Source: Laburnicola sp. R22_1 (taxonomy: Eukaryota > Ascomycota > Dothideomycetes > Pleosporales > Didymosphaeriaceae). From it: 64,000 bases of DNA. How positions within the stretch are numbered: position 1 is the first letter of the stretch; each line of letters begins with the position of its first letter. Positions 10,377 through 21,913 of this stretch are shown here, piece after piece. The notes beneath the pieces were generated by a model. That model ran no database searches. It saw only the letters and a program-made list of their open reading frames with translations, and was not told the DNA's origin. Both the position numbers and the translations under genes were made by a program. Location of the stretch: assembly GCA_014281115.1 (NCBI GenBank), contig JACONQ010000001.1, positions 3,100,001 to 3,164,000 of the forward strand, in the 5' to 3' direction.

Positions 10377-13300
10377 TCACTTCTTCTCTTCCAACGCGCG
10401 CTTGATAGCTAGAGAAAAAAAACCGTCAGCTCAGTACCTCCCTAGTCAAGAACCGGGGAACCAACTCACCATTACAGCTATCATTCGCATCCCCAAACAA
10501 CATCTTCGTATTCTCCATGTAAAACATCGGATTCGGCACATCCGCATACCCACTCGCCATGCCCCTCTTCATAATCACAACCTGCTTGCTCTTCCACGCG
10601 TGCAGGACCGGCATGCCCGCAATCGCCGAGCCAGGCTCCAGCGCAATCGGGTTGACCGTGTCGTTGGCCCCAATCACAAGCGTCACGTCCGTCTCGCCAA
10701 AGTCGTCGTTGATCTCGTCCATTTCGAGCACAATGTCGTACGGAACCGAGGCTTCGGCGAGGAGCACGTTGCACTGGCCAGGCATGCGTCCTGCCACGGG
10801 GTGGATGGCAAACCGCACGTTGATGCCTTTGCCGCGGAGGTACTTGACAAAGTCCGAGATGGCGTATTGCGCTTTTGCGACGGCCATGCCGTACCCGACG
10901 ACCTGGGATGTTAGAAGAGGACGACAAAGATGGAGAATGCATGCTTACGATGATGACGTTCTCAGCATTTGCCAGCGCTTCCGCTGTTTCTTCCGCTGAT
11001 ATCTTAGTCACTTCGCCTTCGATCTTGGCCTGGGTCTGCGGCGTCGAAGCAATGCCTCCGAAGAGGACGTTAGTCAAAGAGCGATTCATGGCGACACACA
11101 TAATGTACGACAGAATGGATCCCGAAACTCCAATCAGCGCGCCTACCGTTGTCAGCAACGAGTTATCCAACATGAAACCTTCGGCCACCAGGGCGAACCC
11201 GGAATAGGCGTTCAACACTGTGATGACGACAGGCATGTCCGCGCCGCCTATAGCTGCCGTGGTTGTATATCCTTTGATAAAGCTGAGAACGGCGTTTCCG
11301 ACGAGGCATGCTGCGCCTATGAGAGGTGCACCCGGCGCATAGGTCAAAAAGGCACCCATTGTTGCCATGTTCGCACCTAGGAGCGAAGTGTTGATTACGT
11401 GTCGTCCGGGGAGAACCAAAGGCTTGGAGGATATCTTCGCGGCCAGCTTGAGAAAAGCTACGATACTGCCCGTAAACGTAACACCGCCGATGAGAACACC
11501 GAGATAGGCGCTAACCATGTGCAAAGTCGAGATGTCTCCGGTGTGGCCGAGAACGCTGCCGATACTGGTAAGCACTGCTGCAAGACCAACGACCGAGTGC
11601 AGTGCGGCGACAGTCTGAGGGAGGGAAGTCGGGGTGATCCTTCGACCAATTATCATGCCGGCAACTGTTCCTACTGTCGCGAGACCGGCAAACTGGGCAA
11701 GCACGTCTGGTGAAAATCCGATCGCAACCAGCGATGCGAGAATACCAGAGAATACACCCAGAATACCGAAGAGATTACCTCGACGAGCTGTGGCTTGCGA
11801 CGCGAGGCCGGAAAGTGATGTCATGCAGAGTATGCTGCTGACCAGGTATCCAGCTTGCACTAGACCGGCCATTCCTGTGCTGGCGGCAGCAACATACCCA
11901 CCACCGAACAGCACAGCTGGAATTGCGTAAAGCCAAGGGTACTCAGGCGGGTCCGTGGGACGTCTGAACATGTCGAGCATACGCTTGCTAATGACGAAAC
12001 CGCCAGAAACGTTGACAAATGCCAGGAGGACGGACAGGGCGCCGAGAGTCTGAGGGATCGTTTCCGGGAGATATCCACCGCCCATGACGAATAAGCCACC
12101 CACTCCTACCATACCAGAGATGGCGTTCGTTACGGACATCAAGGGCGAATGCAACGCGGGCGCCACACCCCAGACGACTCGGTATCCAATCAAACTCGCC
12201 AGGGCAAAGGTAAAAGCATTCGACATAAATAGTGGGCTACTCGCAATTAGTTTGTGACTTCGACTATAACGTACTGCTTACCTAGTATACTTTCCAAGTG
12301 CGACGACCGTCGTCATGGCCGCTGTAACACCAGCAACCTCGCGGCTTTGGCTTTGCCATGGCGTAAGCTGGACCATGTTCGCAACCTGATCGGCTGGAGA
12401 CGGTGCCTTTGCAGCCGGAGCAGGCGGAGGAGCAGGGCGTGGAGCAGGAGGAAGGACCTTGCCATTGTAGGATACAATGGCGCCACGAGTGACTTCATCC
12501 TTCAGGTCGACATCGTAGTATTGTTCCTTCTTGCTCTCGGGGACGAGAGAAAGCAAGAATTTGGTGATGTTGTTGGAATAAAGCGTCGAGGACTGCGTAG
12601 GTAGTCGAGATGGAAGATCGGTGTAGCCTGCAAACGCCGTCAGAATTTGAGCTACCATGGTATTAACGGTGTCTCACCAATAACGGTCACGCCTTGATAC
12701 GTGGCCAGTTCTCCGGGAACAGTGGCTTCGCAATTTCCACCTGCTTCAGCCGCGAGGTCTACCACGACCGATCCAGGCTTCATCGCACCAAGCATAGCTT
12801 TCGTGATAAGCTTAGGTGCAGGCTTCCCGGGGATCAGGGCGGTGGTGATGACGATGTCGACCTCGCGACACTGTTCGTAAAACAGTTTCATCTCGGCTTC
12901 AATGAATTCCTTGGACATCTCCTTTGCGTAGCCACCTGTGCCAGACCCGTCTTCTTCCATTTCAACTTCGATGAACTCTGCGCCCAGCGATTGAACTTGC
13001 TCGCGCGCTGCCGAGCGAGTGTCAAAGCCGCGGACAATGGCACCCATGCGGCGGGCCTACACTATTGGTTAGCTGAAGACGTCTGAGAAGTCACTCTCCG
13101 CAGTGCTTACTGTAGCGATGGCGCTCAGTCCGGCCACACCGGCTCCAATAACGAGGACTTTGCAAGGGGGGATCTGGGATCGTCAGCTTTACTCTCTCCT
13201 GGTGAACACGTCCGCACACACCTTTCCAGCGGCGGTGACTTGACCAGTGAGGAAGCGTCCGAATTGGTTCGAGGCCTCCAAGACAGCTTTGTAACCAGCA

Positions 13301-14137
13301 ATGTTTGCCATGGAACTTTGAGCTCGTCAGTAGCTGCGTGGGGGCCAGACATGATATCAATGAGCGGTCCTACCTCAACGCATCAAATACCTGGGCTCTT
13401 GAAATACGAGGAACCATGTCCATGGCAAAAGCAGTTGCTTTGCGAGAAGCAAGTCTATCTATAACAGCCTGGTTCTGCCTGGGATACAGAAAGGAAATGA
13501 CGGTGGCACCCTCGCGGATGGCGTCCACCTCACTGTCAGGGCCATCAATGCTAAGAGCGCGGACCTTGAGAAGAATGTCGCTGTCGGAGAATACACTTCT
13601 TCGGTCCACCGTCTTTGCGCCGGCTTGTTCATATGCTTCGTCTGTGAATTGGGCTTCGGCGCCGGCCCCTCGCTCTATCAAGATACGCGAGAAGCCCTTC
13701 TTGAGCAAGAGCTTCACATTAGCTGGGGTGATGGCCACGCGCCGCTCGCCCGGGTAGCTCTCCTTGGGAATGCCAATTGTCAACGTGGCATAGGGCCCAG
13801 CAGTGAAGGGCGGAGAGGTGGGGATCTCCTCGTCGTGCAGGTCCGCAGCAGCAGATGCATAGCGGGCGACGGCTGTCGGGGCAAACTTCGGGACCTGCTT
13901 CTGCAGGCACAGCGGTCGCGGGTGGGCTAGGCTGACGCCGGCATGCTGTGGCTTGACGCGCTTAGTGGTGGTATACTCCTGGCGCACGACTGGCGTTGCG
14001 CGAAGAACGAGGGCCGACTTGAAGAGCCTCAAGCTCGACCGCGGGCGAACGGCAATGCGGCAGCCGAGCAGGCAGTTGGAGGAGCTCATGCTGGGCGGCG
14101 GGGCGCGTCTCGGAGGTGGGCGAGCTGAGGAAAGCAA
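10377..14137 (-). CDS. NAD(P) transhydrogenase, mitochondrial (NNT type)
   Basis: Eight exons join in phase: 13374-14137, 13222-13315, 13111-13173, 12678-13056, 12282-12627, 10949-12236, 10470-10902 and 10377-10408, giving 1132 residues (1116 if the start is the second ATG at 14089). The N-terminus is Arg/Ser-rich with no acidic residues, a mitochondrial presequence. Domain I (alanine-dehydrogenase-like) starts TLTIGIPKE and carries the nucleotide fold [11 protein letters not shown] made across a splice. The membrane domain follows ([20 protein letters not shown], many Gly-rich helices). Domain III has [13 protein letters not shown] made across a splice, then [22 protein letters not shown] and GANDTVNP, the NADP(H) site. 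The enzyme couples proton entry across the inner membrane to NADPH formation from NADH. Introns are 45-61 bp. The last exon codes only the [10 protein letters not shown] tail. Confidence 0.93.
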
Positions 14138-14764
14138 TGACCCGCATCTGCTACAACGAAGGGCGAACGCGTAGCTCGCGAGAGGTGAGGGTGCGGATGA
14201 GAGGGGAACGTGTACATGAGGGTGGTACCTTTCGGCCCTTTGTCAAGCGAGCGCGGTCGTGTTTTGCCGTGAATGCGCGGGGTGCGGGGAAAGTGGATGC
14301 CCCATGTTTCGGCGTCACGTGACTCTGGGGCCCCAGCCTCGAATTTCGAATCAGGGAATGTTGAGGTCGCCTTTGCGATGCAAAAGCATGCGGCTTTTCA
14401 GACACGAAGAGCCTCCCCTCACGTGGTGGGTGCGTGAGCCCTTCGTGGATGTGGGGAAAAGTCAGCGTGGAAGACACCAGGGGTCAGGTCAATTTTTGCC
14501 GCGATGGTGCACTGTCCCGCTCTGGGTTGTTGGCATGCGACTTTGGACCCCTGTGCTTTGTACAGAGTGCCTGTAATTTGTTTTGTTCCGTTCAGTATTC
14601 GGGATGGCTAACAAGACGAAAGGCTGTATAGCGTCAGGTTGCTGTATCATTATCGCGTGTGCTGCCAGGCCGTCTCCCCATTCCAGAGCATGTCTAGTTA
14701 TGCCCTCTTGCCAACACGGCAACACCTGCTCGCGGTCGCGACTGCCCTACTAGCTACTAGCAAG
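14138..14764. other. Upstream region of the transhydrogenase gene
   Basis: Spacer holding the presumed NNT promoter, reading leftward. I see no clear TATA box, repeat or conserved frame. Confidence 0.4.
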
Positions 14765-15004
14765 TACCTCTGTACTATATCAACCGGCAGTCGCTCCCCA
14801 TCAAAGCAACCCTCTACTCGGAATGGCACGACGCGCGCCTCGTCCCCTGGCACCACTTCGTCCCCATGCAGTCCTCGTTCGTCGATGTCTACGGCATCTT
14901 GGAGTACTTTGTGGAGATTACCAAGGAACCGCTGTGGGCGCAGGATGTGGTTTAAATTGCGTCGAGGGTTGCTGAAAAAGGAGGATTATATGTCTTTGGG
15001 GTGA
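14765..15004 (+). pseudogene. C-terminal remnant of a GT90 (CAP10-like) glycosyltransferase
   Basis: The frame from 14765 reads TLYSEWHDARLVPWHHFVPM and FVDVYGILEYF, the C-terminal block of fungal CAP10/GT90 glycosyltransferases, where a stretch such as EWHDxRLVPWxHFVP..xxDLYGxxEYF is typical. The frame meets a TAA after QDVV, at the place where functional proteins continue with an acidic helix. The last recognisable piece, RGLLKKEDYMSLG, lies in another frame, so there is also a frameshift. Nothing of the N-terminal two thirds is present. It is a dead fragment, not a gene. Confidence 0.6.
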
Positions 15005-15408
15005 GGGGCGTGGTTAATGGTTGGTATGATATGATTCGGTGATGGCTATGGGATTGAGAAATCGGCGAGCTGACGGGTATGCAGCGATGAATGGTGCGTC
15101 CTTTTAGTACGCGCGAGTGTATTACAGATGCTTTACAGAGCGTGAACGGACAGTGTCACAGGTTGCGATGGGGGCGGGCGTCAGTGAATGCCCAGGTGGG
15201 GTGGCTAACACGTTATAGGTGGTCCGTGCGTGATGACGCGCGTTGCGGCGGCGCAGGTGGAACACTCATCACAGCGGGCGAGGCAGCCTTGGCTCAGGCT
15301 TCCTTTGTCTCGCCATCGCCGCCATCGCCTCCATCGCTCAGCTGTCCTCAACTCTCCTTCTAACCACCCCCCTTGTACCCACAACCCTTTCTGTAGTCCA
15401 CACTCACG
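15005..15408. other. Intergenic, upstream of the DUF7728-like gene
   Basis: Short spacer ending in a CT-rich tract just before the start at 15409, as in many fungal promoters. No other feature was seen. Confidence 0.4.
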
Positions 15409-16562
15409 ATGCTCTCGCGCACAGTAGGCCTGGCACTGGTCGCCGCAGGTGCAGCCAACGCCATCCTGATCCCCCCGAGCGTCTCCGCTGCCGAGCTGGA
15501 CCTGGGCGACGGCATGGCTATGGAGATAGCTGCCAGCTCGTATCCCCGCACTGTTGCTCTCGACTGCGCGACATGCGGCTTCGCTGAAGAGAAGGAAAAC
15601 GGCTTCGTGTGGACGCAGCGCAATGGAAACTCGTTTGTAAGCCACCCGGGTGTGCGCGGCTGACAGCTGGGTACTGACACGCACGGCAGCTGCTCGACTT
15701 CGAAGTCGGCCCAAATGAGGACACGCTCAACATCGACGGCTTCCAGCTGTATCCCCCAACCTTTGGCCACTCCAACGACCAGTTCCACGTCTCGCAGGTC
15801 AACCCGGACGGCGATGACCTGCGCCTCCGTGTGACGGGCTTCTCCTACCACTACAAATCGGCCGAGACGGTCAGCGAGGCGGGCATCGAACTCATCCCCT
15901 TGACCTTCCGCATCTTCAACATCGAAAAGCAGCTAGTTGATCCGCCAGCGCTCACCATCAACCTGCAAAAGGACGCCAACGGACGGCTCATGATTGCGTC
16001 GTTCCAGATGGCGAAGCCTGTGGAGACCAGCCCCGGTGACGATAGGAAGGAGTGCAACGAGTGGCCGTTGCTGTGCAAGTGGAGGGCCATCATGGCGGAA
16101 AGGATCAACGGCCTGAAGTCGTCCATGGGCAAAGCCGGCTGCCACAAGCACAAGGGTACCCCGATGGTCGAGGCGGCCACCGAGGGCAAACCACCGCACA
16201 GGTTCCGGCCTGGACACCCGCATCACCGCCCGCATCACATGGACGACCACCGCAATCACCACCACCACCGTCTGCACATGATGCTTCGGCGTACCTTTTT
16301 CACCGTCCTCGTCCCTATCCTTATCGGTATCTTCGCGGGTACCCTCACCTACCTCATCGGCATGGCTCTCGGCTGCCTCATCGCCATCACTGTGGCCAAG
16401 TTCCGCGGGCGCTCGGCATACGAGAGCCTCGCTCAAGACGAAGAGTCGGAGGGTGCGGAATTCCCTGGTGAGAAGGAGGTCTATGCCGAGCTTCCCGAGT
16501 ACGATGCTCCTCCTGTCTACGAGGAGGCAGCAGAGAAGGAGGTCGTCGAGGGGGCTCAGTAG
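15409..16562 (+). CDS. Secretory-pathway single-pass membrane protein, DUF7728-like
   Basis: Two exons, 15409-15636 and 15690-16562, are separated by a 53-bp intron. The N-terminus MLSRTVGLALVAAGAANA is a clear signal peptide. The luminal part has a CATCGF cysteine pair and a beta-rich region (LNIDGFQLYPP, LRVTGFSYHYKS). A His-rich stretch at about residues 250-275 precedes one hydrophobic segment, FFTVLVPILIGIFAGTLTYL. The cytosolic tail is acidic (YAELPEYDAPPVYEE). This layout matches a conserved ascomycete family annotated DUF7728, of unknown function. The His-rich linker could bind metal ions, which is inference. The predicted topology is lumen-in, tail-out. Confidence 0.7.
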
Positions 16563-16944
16563 ACCAAGAAAGGCAGGCCGCATGTTTGTAGGAAGTGACT
16601 CAACCCCAGAATGCTTGTTGGAATAGAACGCGCTGATTGACGTTGGTAGCACAAAACACTGTAGCCATGGAACTTGAAGTACTGTCTGTTCGATCCGTAC
16701 GATTAGCTTTAGCAACACGAATTTCCTTTGTACAATACATGTAACTGTTCTGCTTTTAACCTTTGTGCCATGCAAGTTTTCCGCTTTCGCTTCCGATCTC
16801 ATGGAGAACCATCTCGCTGGTAAAGTCTGCTGGCAACGATTGAACAAACGAACGAATGGACGAATGCGAAAATTGCTAATGAAGTTATCAATACCAACAG
16901 TGGTTGAACGACCATGTACGTGGTATATGGAAGAATTTGGATGA
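16563..16944. other. Intergenic spacer
   Basis: 3' end of the DUF7728-like gene and 5' region of the beta-helix protein. It may include the missing first exon of the latter. No repeat was seen. Confidence 0.4.
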
Positions 16945-18045
16945 ACACCTCAACCGGGATGGTGCAGCAGCAACGTCGCAGTCGAAGGTGCAACCATTGC
17001 ATTGATCACCGCCAGCAGCATCGCTCAAAGAGCCGTCGAGAATACTTGCACTCCGCTGGCCAACGACTTCGAAGCCATCGACGACTCGCCAGCCATCAAC
17101 GACGCTCTCCAAAAGTGCGGCAATGGCGGCACCATTATCCTCCCCGCCGGTCAATTCTACAGCATATTCACTCCCATCGACTTCTCCCACTGTATAAACT
17201 GCGATTTCCAGATCGAAGGCACCGTCATACTAGCGCGCGATCAACTAAACTACTACGCAACCCACAACCGGTCCGTCTTCACCATCGCCAACACAACGGG
17301 CGTCCGCATCCGCAGCATCACCGGCTCAGGCGTCATAGACGGCAACGCCCTGTCCTGGTACCAGCGCCCCACCTGGTCCCCAAAGCACGACGGCTACCCC
17401 TTCGTGCACATCACCAACCACACCTTCAAAAACCTGCAAGACCGCTTCTTCCTCCTCCAAGGCCACGCGTCGAACCTCACGTTCGACAAGCTGCGCCTCA
17501 CCGCCCACGGCCTCAACTCCATCTACGCCTCCTTCGACACCTTCGCCTTCGAAATGGGCCAAGTAACCAACGTCTCCATCTCGAACATCGATATTGACTT
17601 CCGCGCTCAAGACGGCAAATCAAATCCAGTAGGCACGTGCGTTGCTTTCGACCACGGCACTGCAGATGTACAAGTGCGCAACGTGACGTGCCGACGCGCC
17701 TGGATGGGCGCAGCCATCCTCTTCGACAGCGTAGCGCCGCGTCTCGCGCCGTCGACCAACGGCTCCGAGTCCACGGTGTCCAACATCCTAGTGTCGAATT
17801 TCACCTTTGACGGGGTGCACGCGACGGGCGTGCATAGCTGGTTTTCGCTGAATACGCGCGTTATCAGGGGTGCGGTGTGGGAGTGGGTGACGGTGGAGAG
17901 CGGGACGCCGGCTGAGTTTGATGCGCGCTATTCGACTATGCGGTGGACTACTTATGTGCCGTTTTGTGTGCAGTGGGTAAGGTATGAGGCGCGGGGGTTG
18001 GTGTTTAGGCATTTTAGGGGGGGTAGGTGTGTTGGAGAGGTCTGA
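16945..18045 (+). CDS. Secreted right-handed beta-helix protein, GH28-like fold
   Basis: The frame is open from 16945 and runs to the stop at 18043-18045. No in-frame ATG lies before the conserved part. The segment VEGATIALITASSIAQRA resembles the end of a signal peptide, so a short first exon upstream is likely and the true start is unresolved. The mature part begins CTPLANDFEAIDDSPAINDA and continues with GGTIILPAG, the entry to a pectate-lyase/polygalacturonase-type beta-helix, then VRIRSITGSGVIDG and repeated NVSISNIDI-like turns. The GH28 catalytic set (NTD, DD, GHG, RIK) is not visible; DHGTADVQVRNV occupies the GHG position. It may be an inactive or differently acting polysaccharide-binding enzyme. 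Many NxS/T sites suggest glycosylation. Confidence 0.6.
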   Translation, partial: TPQPGWCSSNVAVEGATIALITASSIAQRAVENTCTPLANDFEAIDDSPAINDALQKCGNGGTIILPAGQFYSIFTPIDFSHCINCDFQIEGTVILARDQLNYYATHNRSVFTIANTTGVRIRSITGSGVIDGNALSWYQRPTWSPKHDGYPFVHITNHTFKNLQDRFFLLQGHASNLTFDKLRLTAHGLNSIYASFDTFAFEMGQVTNVSISNIDIDFRAQDGKSNPVGTCVAFDHGTADVQVRNVTCRRAWMGAAILFDSVAPRLAPSTNGSESTVSNILVSNFTFDGVHATGVHSWFSLNTRVIRGAVWEWVTVESGTPAEFDARYSTMRWTTYVPFCVQWVRYEARGLVFRHFRGGRCVGEV

Positions 18046-19684
18046 ATTGTATATAATTCATTTTCGAAGTTGTGCCTGTATTTACCTTGTTTTCTCGCGG
18101 TCGGACTCTGATCATACCTTCGCTTCTACCCACTATGACATTTCCAAACCCAACCCATCGCAAACCCCAGCCCATCTAATCTCCATACCAAACCCCGACC
18201 ACAAACCCCGTGATTAACCCATACACATACATGCCGTCCAAGCTCCTCAACCAGTCTTAGCACTTTGTCTCCGGGGCCTGCATCTTATCCGTTTGATTGA
18301 AGCATACTGTCCAAGGCTTAGCACAGCTTTGGGCAGAGGCTGAGACTAGTTGGGTATAGGAAATGCATATGTATGTATAGTGCGCTCGCTGAGAAGGGGT
18401 GGGTGGCGACGCGACGGGGTAATAGATGTCGTGGGTGGGTAGTGTGTGGATGCCACTGGATAGTTAACTTAGTTTGAAGGGAAAGTGCGGCATTGACCTC
18501 AGACTTCAACAAGACGGAACTCGAAAAATCTCAGACAATGTTTACATACTCGACCTCGCCAACCCAACTCTTAGCAAAAATTAAGATCGAAAAATAAAAT
18601 GCCAACTCGTCGGCGTGACTTTCCGCCTGCTCCAAATTAGCACTCAAACTGCGACCAAGACCAAGATGCGCAAAGACCGATCGACGAAGGTTGATTGCTT
18701 TATTGTAATTTGGCCGTCTCTCCACCACATACTGTATCACCATGTAACGCTCTTTACCCGGGGCGGCGCGCACCCAGGGTTCGGTTCGTCAATTGGTTAA
18801 TATAGCCCGCCCGCAGGTCGTTGATTCGCCCCAGGTACACAAGGAGTAAGCGATCGGCGAGTTTTAAATGAAACACGCGCTAGGGAGCCACGAATCCGGG
18901 GAACAATGCGCAGGCACGTCACGGGGGGAGAGGGGAGAGCAGGACGGCCAGTACCAGGACCCTCCTTTCCACCCTGGATAGTATATGTATATACAGTGTT
19001 GCGCACGTCGACGGAGTCGGCTCGGTCCTGGTCTCCGGCTTGGGGGCTCACGGGACCCACAGTAATACATCTCCCTGTCTCCCTTGCAATTGTGCACCTA
19101 TCGTTTGTTGCAGGCGCGGCGGGTTGGTTTCCACGGGGTACGATCTGCGCCGGTGCTGGATGGGGCAGCGGGGGCGCTAAGCCCGGCGAAGTGAATGCCC
19201 AAGAGGAGGGCAATATCAGATGTTGTTTGGACGGGATTTCTTCACCATGCTAAGTCGGCTTGCTGCGAGGGTTTGAGGGGCACGTGTGGAGGGCTGCTCG
19301 CATGGGAGACGGTCCGGCCGCCGTGCGTGGAAGGGGACCGCCAATCTTCTGGAAGGCAGGCGTGGGCAATCAATTCTTCCGTACTATCGGGGGGGGTGGG
19401 CTGTTTGGCCTCGCATATGATGCGGCTCGGCGGGTCGACGCAGCTGGCTGCGTTTGTGTTCTTCCAGAAGGGCCACGGAAGGAGGGTAAAGTAAATCTCG
19501 TCTGATCTGATCTGACAGTGCGGGAACGCAGGGTTGGGGGGCAAGTTGGCCGGAGAGAGGACGCGGGAGGGAGTCTGTCTCCTTGGCTGGTGTATATAAG
19601 GGAGCATATGGTGCCCTCTATTCATGTATTCAAGCTCGAGTCGTTCTCTCCTCAGTACCCAAGGCTCCGTCGCATCGTTCCAAT
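18046..19684. other. Intergenic, promoter of the GH6 gene
   Basis: About 1.6 kb with no recognisable gene; the short frames on both strands lack domains. The right end carries the GH6 promoter, including the TATA box at 19593. Confidence 0.5.
19593..19600 (+). promoter_or_regulatory. TATA box of the GH6 gene
   Basis: TATATAAG lies 92 bp upstream of the GH6 start codon, inside the sequence GGTGTATATAAGGG, and a CT-rich tract follows before the ATG. This matches strongly inducible secreted-enzyme promoters in fungi. Confidence 0.6.
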
Positions 19685-21103
19685 ATGAAGACTTCTACGG
19701 CATCTCTCCTGGCTTTGGCCACTACTGCTCTTGCTCTTCCGGCTACTGTTGACAAGCGGGCTTGCCCTTCGGCCGTCAGGCTCAGTGGAAGCGAGAACGT
19801 GTTCAAGTCGTACACTTTGCACGCAAACTCGTTCTACAAGGCCGAAGTCGAGGCGGCAGTCAAGAACCTCAAGGACAAGAGTTTGGCGAGTGCCGCAGCC
19901 AAAGTTGGCAATGTCGGTTCTTTCCTCTGGCTGTACGTTTTCCTCCCACGTCATTGATGGGCTATCTGGCCGGTATGAGTGCCTTTATGCTGACTTTGTC
20001 TTCTAGCGATACCATTGCGAACATCAAGAAGTTGAAGACGGAGCTCTCCACCAACATCCCCTGCAAGAACGTCCTGGGTCTCGTCATCTACGATCTCCCC
20101 GGCCGCGACTGCGCCGCGAAGGCGTCCAACGGCGAACTCGCAGTCGGCGAGATCGGCCGCTACAAGTCCGAGTACATCGATGGTGCGCCATTCCCCATCC
20201 TCCACAGCATCAGTTCACCAAACTAACATGCCTCCCAAGTCATCCGCGACATCCTAAAGGCGAACCCCAACCAGGCCTTCGCCCTCATCATCGAGCCCGA
20301 CTCGCTCCCGAACTTGGTCACCAACATCGACCTCACCACGTGTCAGCAGTCCAAGGGCGGCTACGAAGAGGGCGTCGCCTACGCGCTCAAGGAGCTCAAC
20401 CTGCCCAACGTAGTCATGTACATTGACGCCGGGCACGGCGGCTGGCTGGGCTGGAACGACAACTTGAAGCCCGGAGCCGAGGGCCTCGCAAAGGTGTACA
20501 AGGCAGCCGGGTCGCCGAGCCAGGTCCGCGGTATCTCGACCAACATCGCGGGATGGAACGCTTTGTAAGTTTCTTTTGTAAAGTTTTGAGTGTGCTAGAG
20601 ATGGAGCTGGGCTAATGAGTGAGCAGTGACCAGACGCCTGGGGAGTTCTCGCAAACGTCGGATGCGCAGTACAACAAGGCGCAGAACGAGAAGTTGTATG
20701 TGCAGCTTTTCGGTGCGGCGCTCAGGACGGCGGGCATGCCCAACCACGCCATCGTCGACACTGGCCGGTACGTTCGACGTCCCCACTCTTCCACGCTATT
20801 CCCCAACGCTGACATGATTCCAGAAACGCCGTCACTGGGCTCCGCGAAGAATGGGGCCACTGGTGCAACGTCAACGGCGCTGGCTTCGGCGTCCGCCCAA
20901 CGTCCAACACTGGCGACGAGCTCGTCGACGCTTTTGTCTGGGGCAAGCCTGGAGGCGAGTCGGACGGCACGAGCGACGCGTCGGCTGTGCGGTATGATTC
21001 GTTCTGCGGCAAGTCGGACGCCTTCAAGCCGTCGCCTGAGGCGGGAGAGTGGAACCAGGAGTACTTTGAGATGCTGCTCAAGAACGCGAACCCCAAGTTT
21101 TAG
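19685..21103 (+). CDS. GH6 cellobiohydrolase/endoglucanase, no CBM
   Basis: Exons 19685-19932, 20007-20182, 20240-20564, 20627-20767 and 20824-21103 join in phase to 389 residues. A signal peptide (MKTSTASLLALATTALALP) is followed by a Kex2-type KR site before ACPSAV. The GH6 core includes VGSFLWLDT, the catalytic-acid region VIYDLPGRDCAA with SNGE, LIIEPDSLPNLV, VVMYIDAGHGGWLGW, TNIAGWNAFDQ and the late block LREEWGHWCNVNGAGFGVRP plus FVWGKPGGESDGTSD. These are the hallmark segments of inverting cellulases of family 6. There is no family 1 cellulose-binding module or Ser/Thr linker at either end, so it is a single-domain enzyme. The four introns are 56-74 bp. Confidence 0.93.
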
Positions 21104-21631
21104 CGTAGAGCGGAGATGAGGGTACGCGCGCTGGGGAGGGGAAGATAGATGTATATTAACTATCGGCTTTCTATGAAGGACTTGCATGGCGATTGATGTC
21201 AGTGTGATGTGGTGTTATGTTTGTGTGGAGGAGTCAAGGCAACTCATGTCTATAGCCATCACAGTGTACCAGGAAGCGCGCCATACTCGGATACACACTA
21301 TGGACTACCGTATCAGGTCGTGTTATTGTTACTCTTCTTCTACCTGCAAAGAGTCAACGCCATAGTCACGATAGAGATGAAAGGTACCAGTCCAGAGTTC
21401 AGGTACGTGATCCTCGACTCTTGCCTTGCCGCACCCATTTGCATACAGTCACATTGCTTCTTCTTTTCATATTGTTACTCACACAAGCGCAGTCGAAGAA
21501 GAAGAGTATACCCAGTATCCTTCGCTATACCCAGATTCCTTCTCTATATAAAGATTCAGCAGTCTATTCTTATTCTTACTATACAACTGCCGATACACAG
21601 GCCGTCAAGGATCTCTATATCTCAACACGAC
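21104..21631. other. Intergenic
   Basis: Spacer between the GH6 gene and the Zn2Cys6 pseudogene. An open frame enters the pseudogene from the left but has no recognisable content before MRPIIQSHRRR. Confidence 0.4.
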
Positions 21632-21913
21632 ATGCGACCAATAATTCAGTCCCACAGACGCCGCGATGAATGCGACAGGTGCAACAGACTCAATCTTCAA
21701 TGTGACCAAGGCATGCCTTGCGGTAGCTGTTGAACCGCCAACGAGCCCTGCGAATGGCTGGGGGTCGTACAACTGTGCAAACCAGCACACCCTCTGATTC
21801 GACGCTCACCGCCCGCCTGCGGGGAATGCAACAAAGCGAATCACAAATGCGATAGAGCGTAACCCTGTTTGACATGCGTGCGGATGGGAAAAGTGTGTGA
21901 GTACGATCAGTGA
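21632..21913 (+). pseudogene. Double Zn2Cys6 DNA-binding pseudogene
   Basis: One frame carries two complete Zn(II)2Cys6 clusters, each with the spacing C-x2-C-x6-C-x5-C-x2-C-x6-C: CDRCNRLNLQC onward, and about 55 residues later CGECNKAKHKC onward to KVCEYD. The frame is cut by TGA at 21731-21733 and TAA at 21860-21862, each inside a zinc cluster. Each stop is one C-to-T change from a sense codon that fits the family (CGA, Arg; CAA, Gln), the RIP direction. A third stop at 21911 ends the fragment. Upstream residues RRR are basic, as usual before such clusters. No activation or middle-homology region was found. Confidence 0.7.

Noticed and set aside
16945..18045. Plain GH28 polygalacturonase call
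   Set aside because: The catalytic residues that define GH28 are not visible, so only the fold is claimed.
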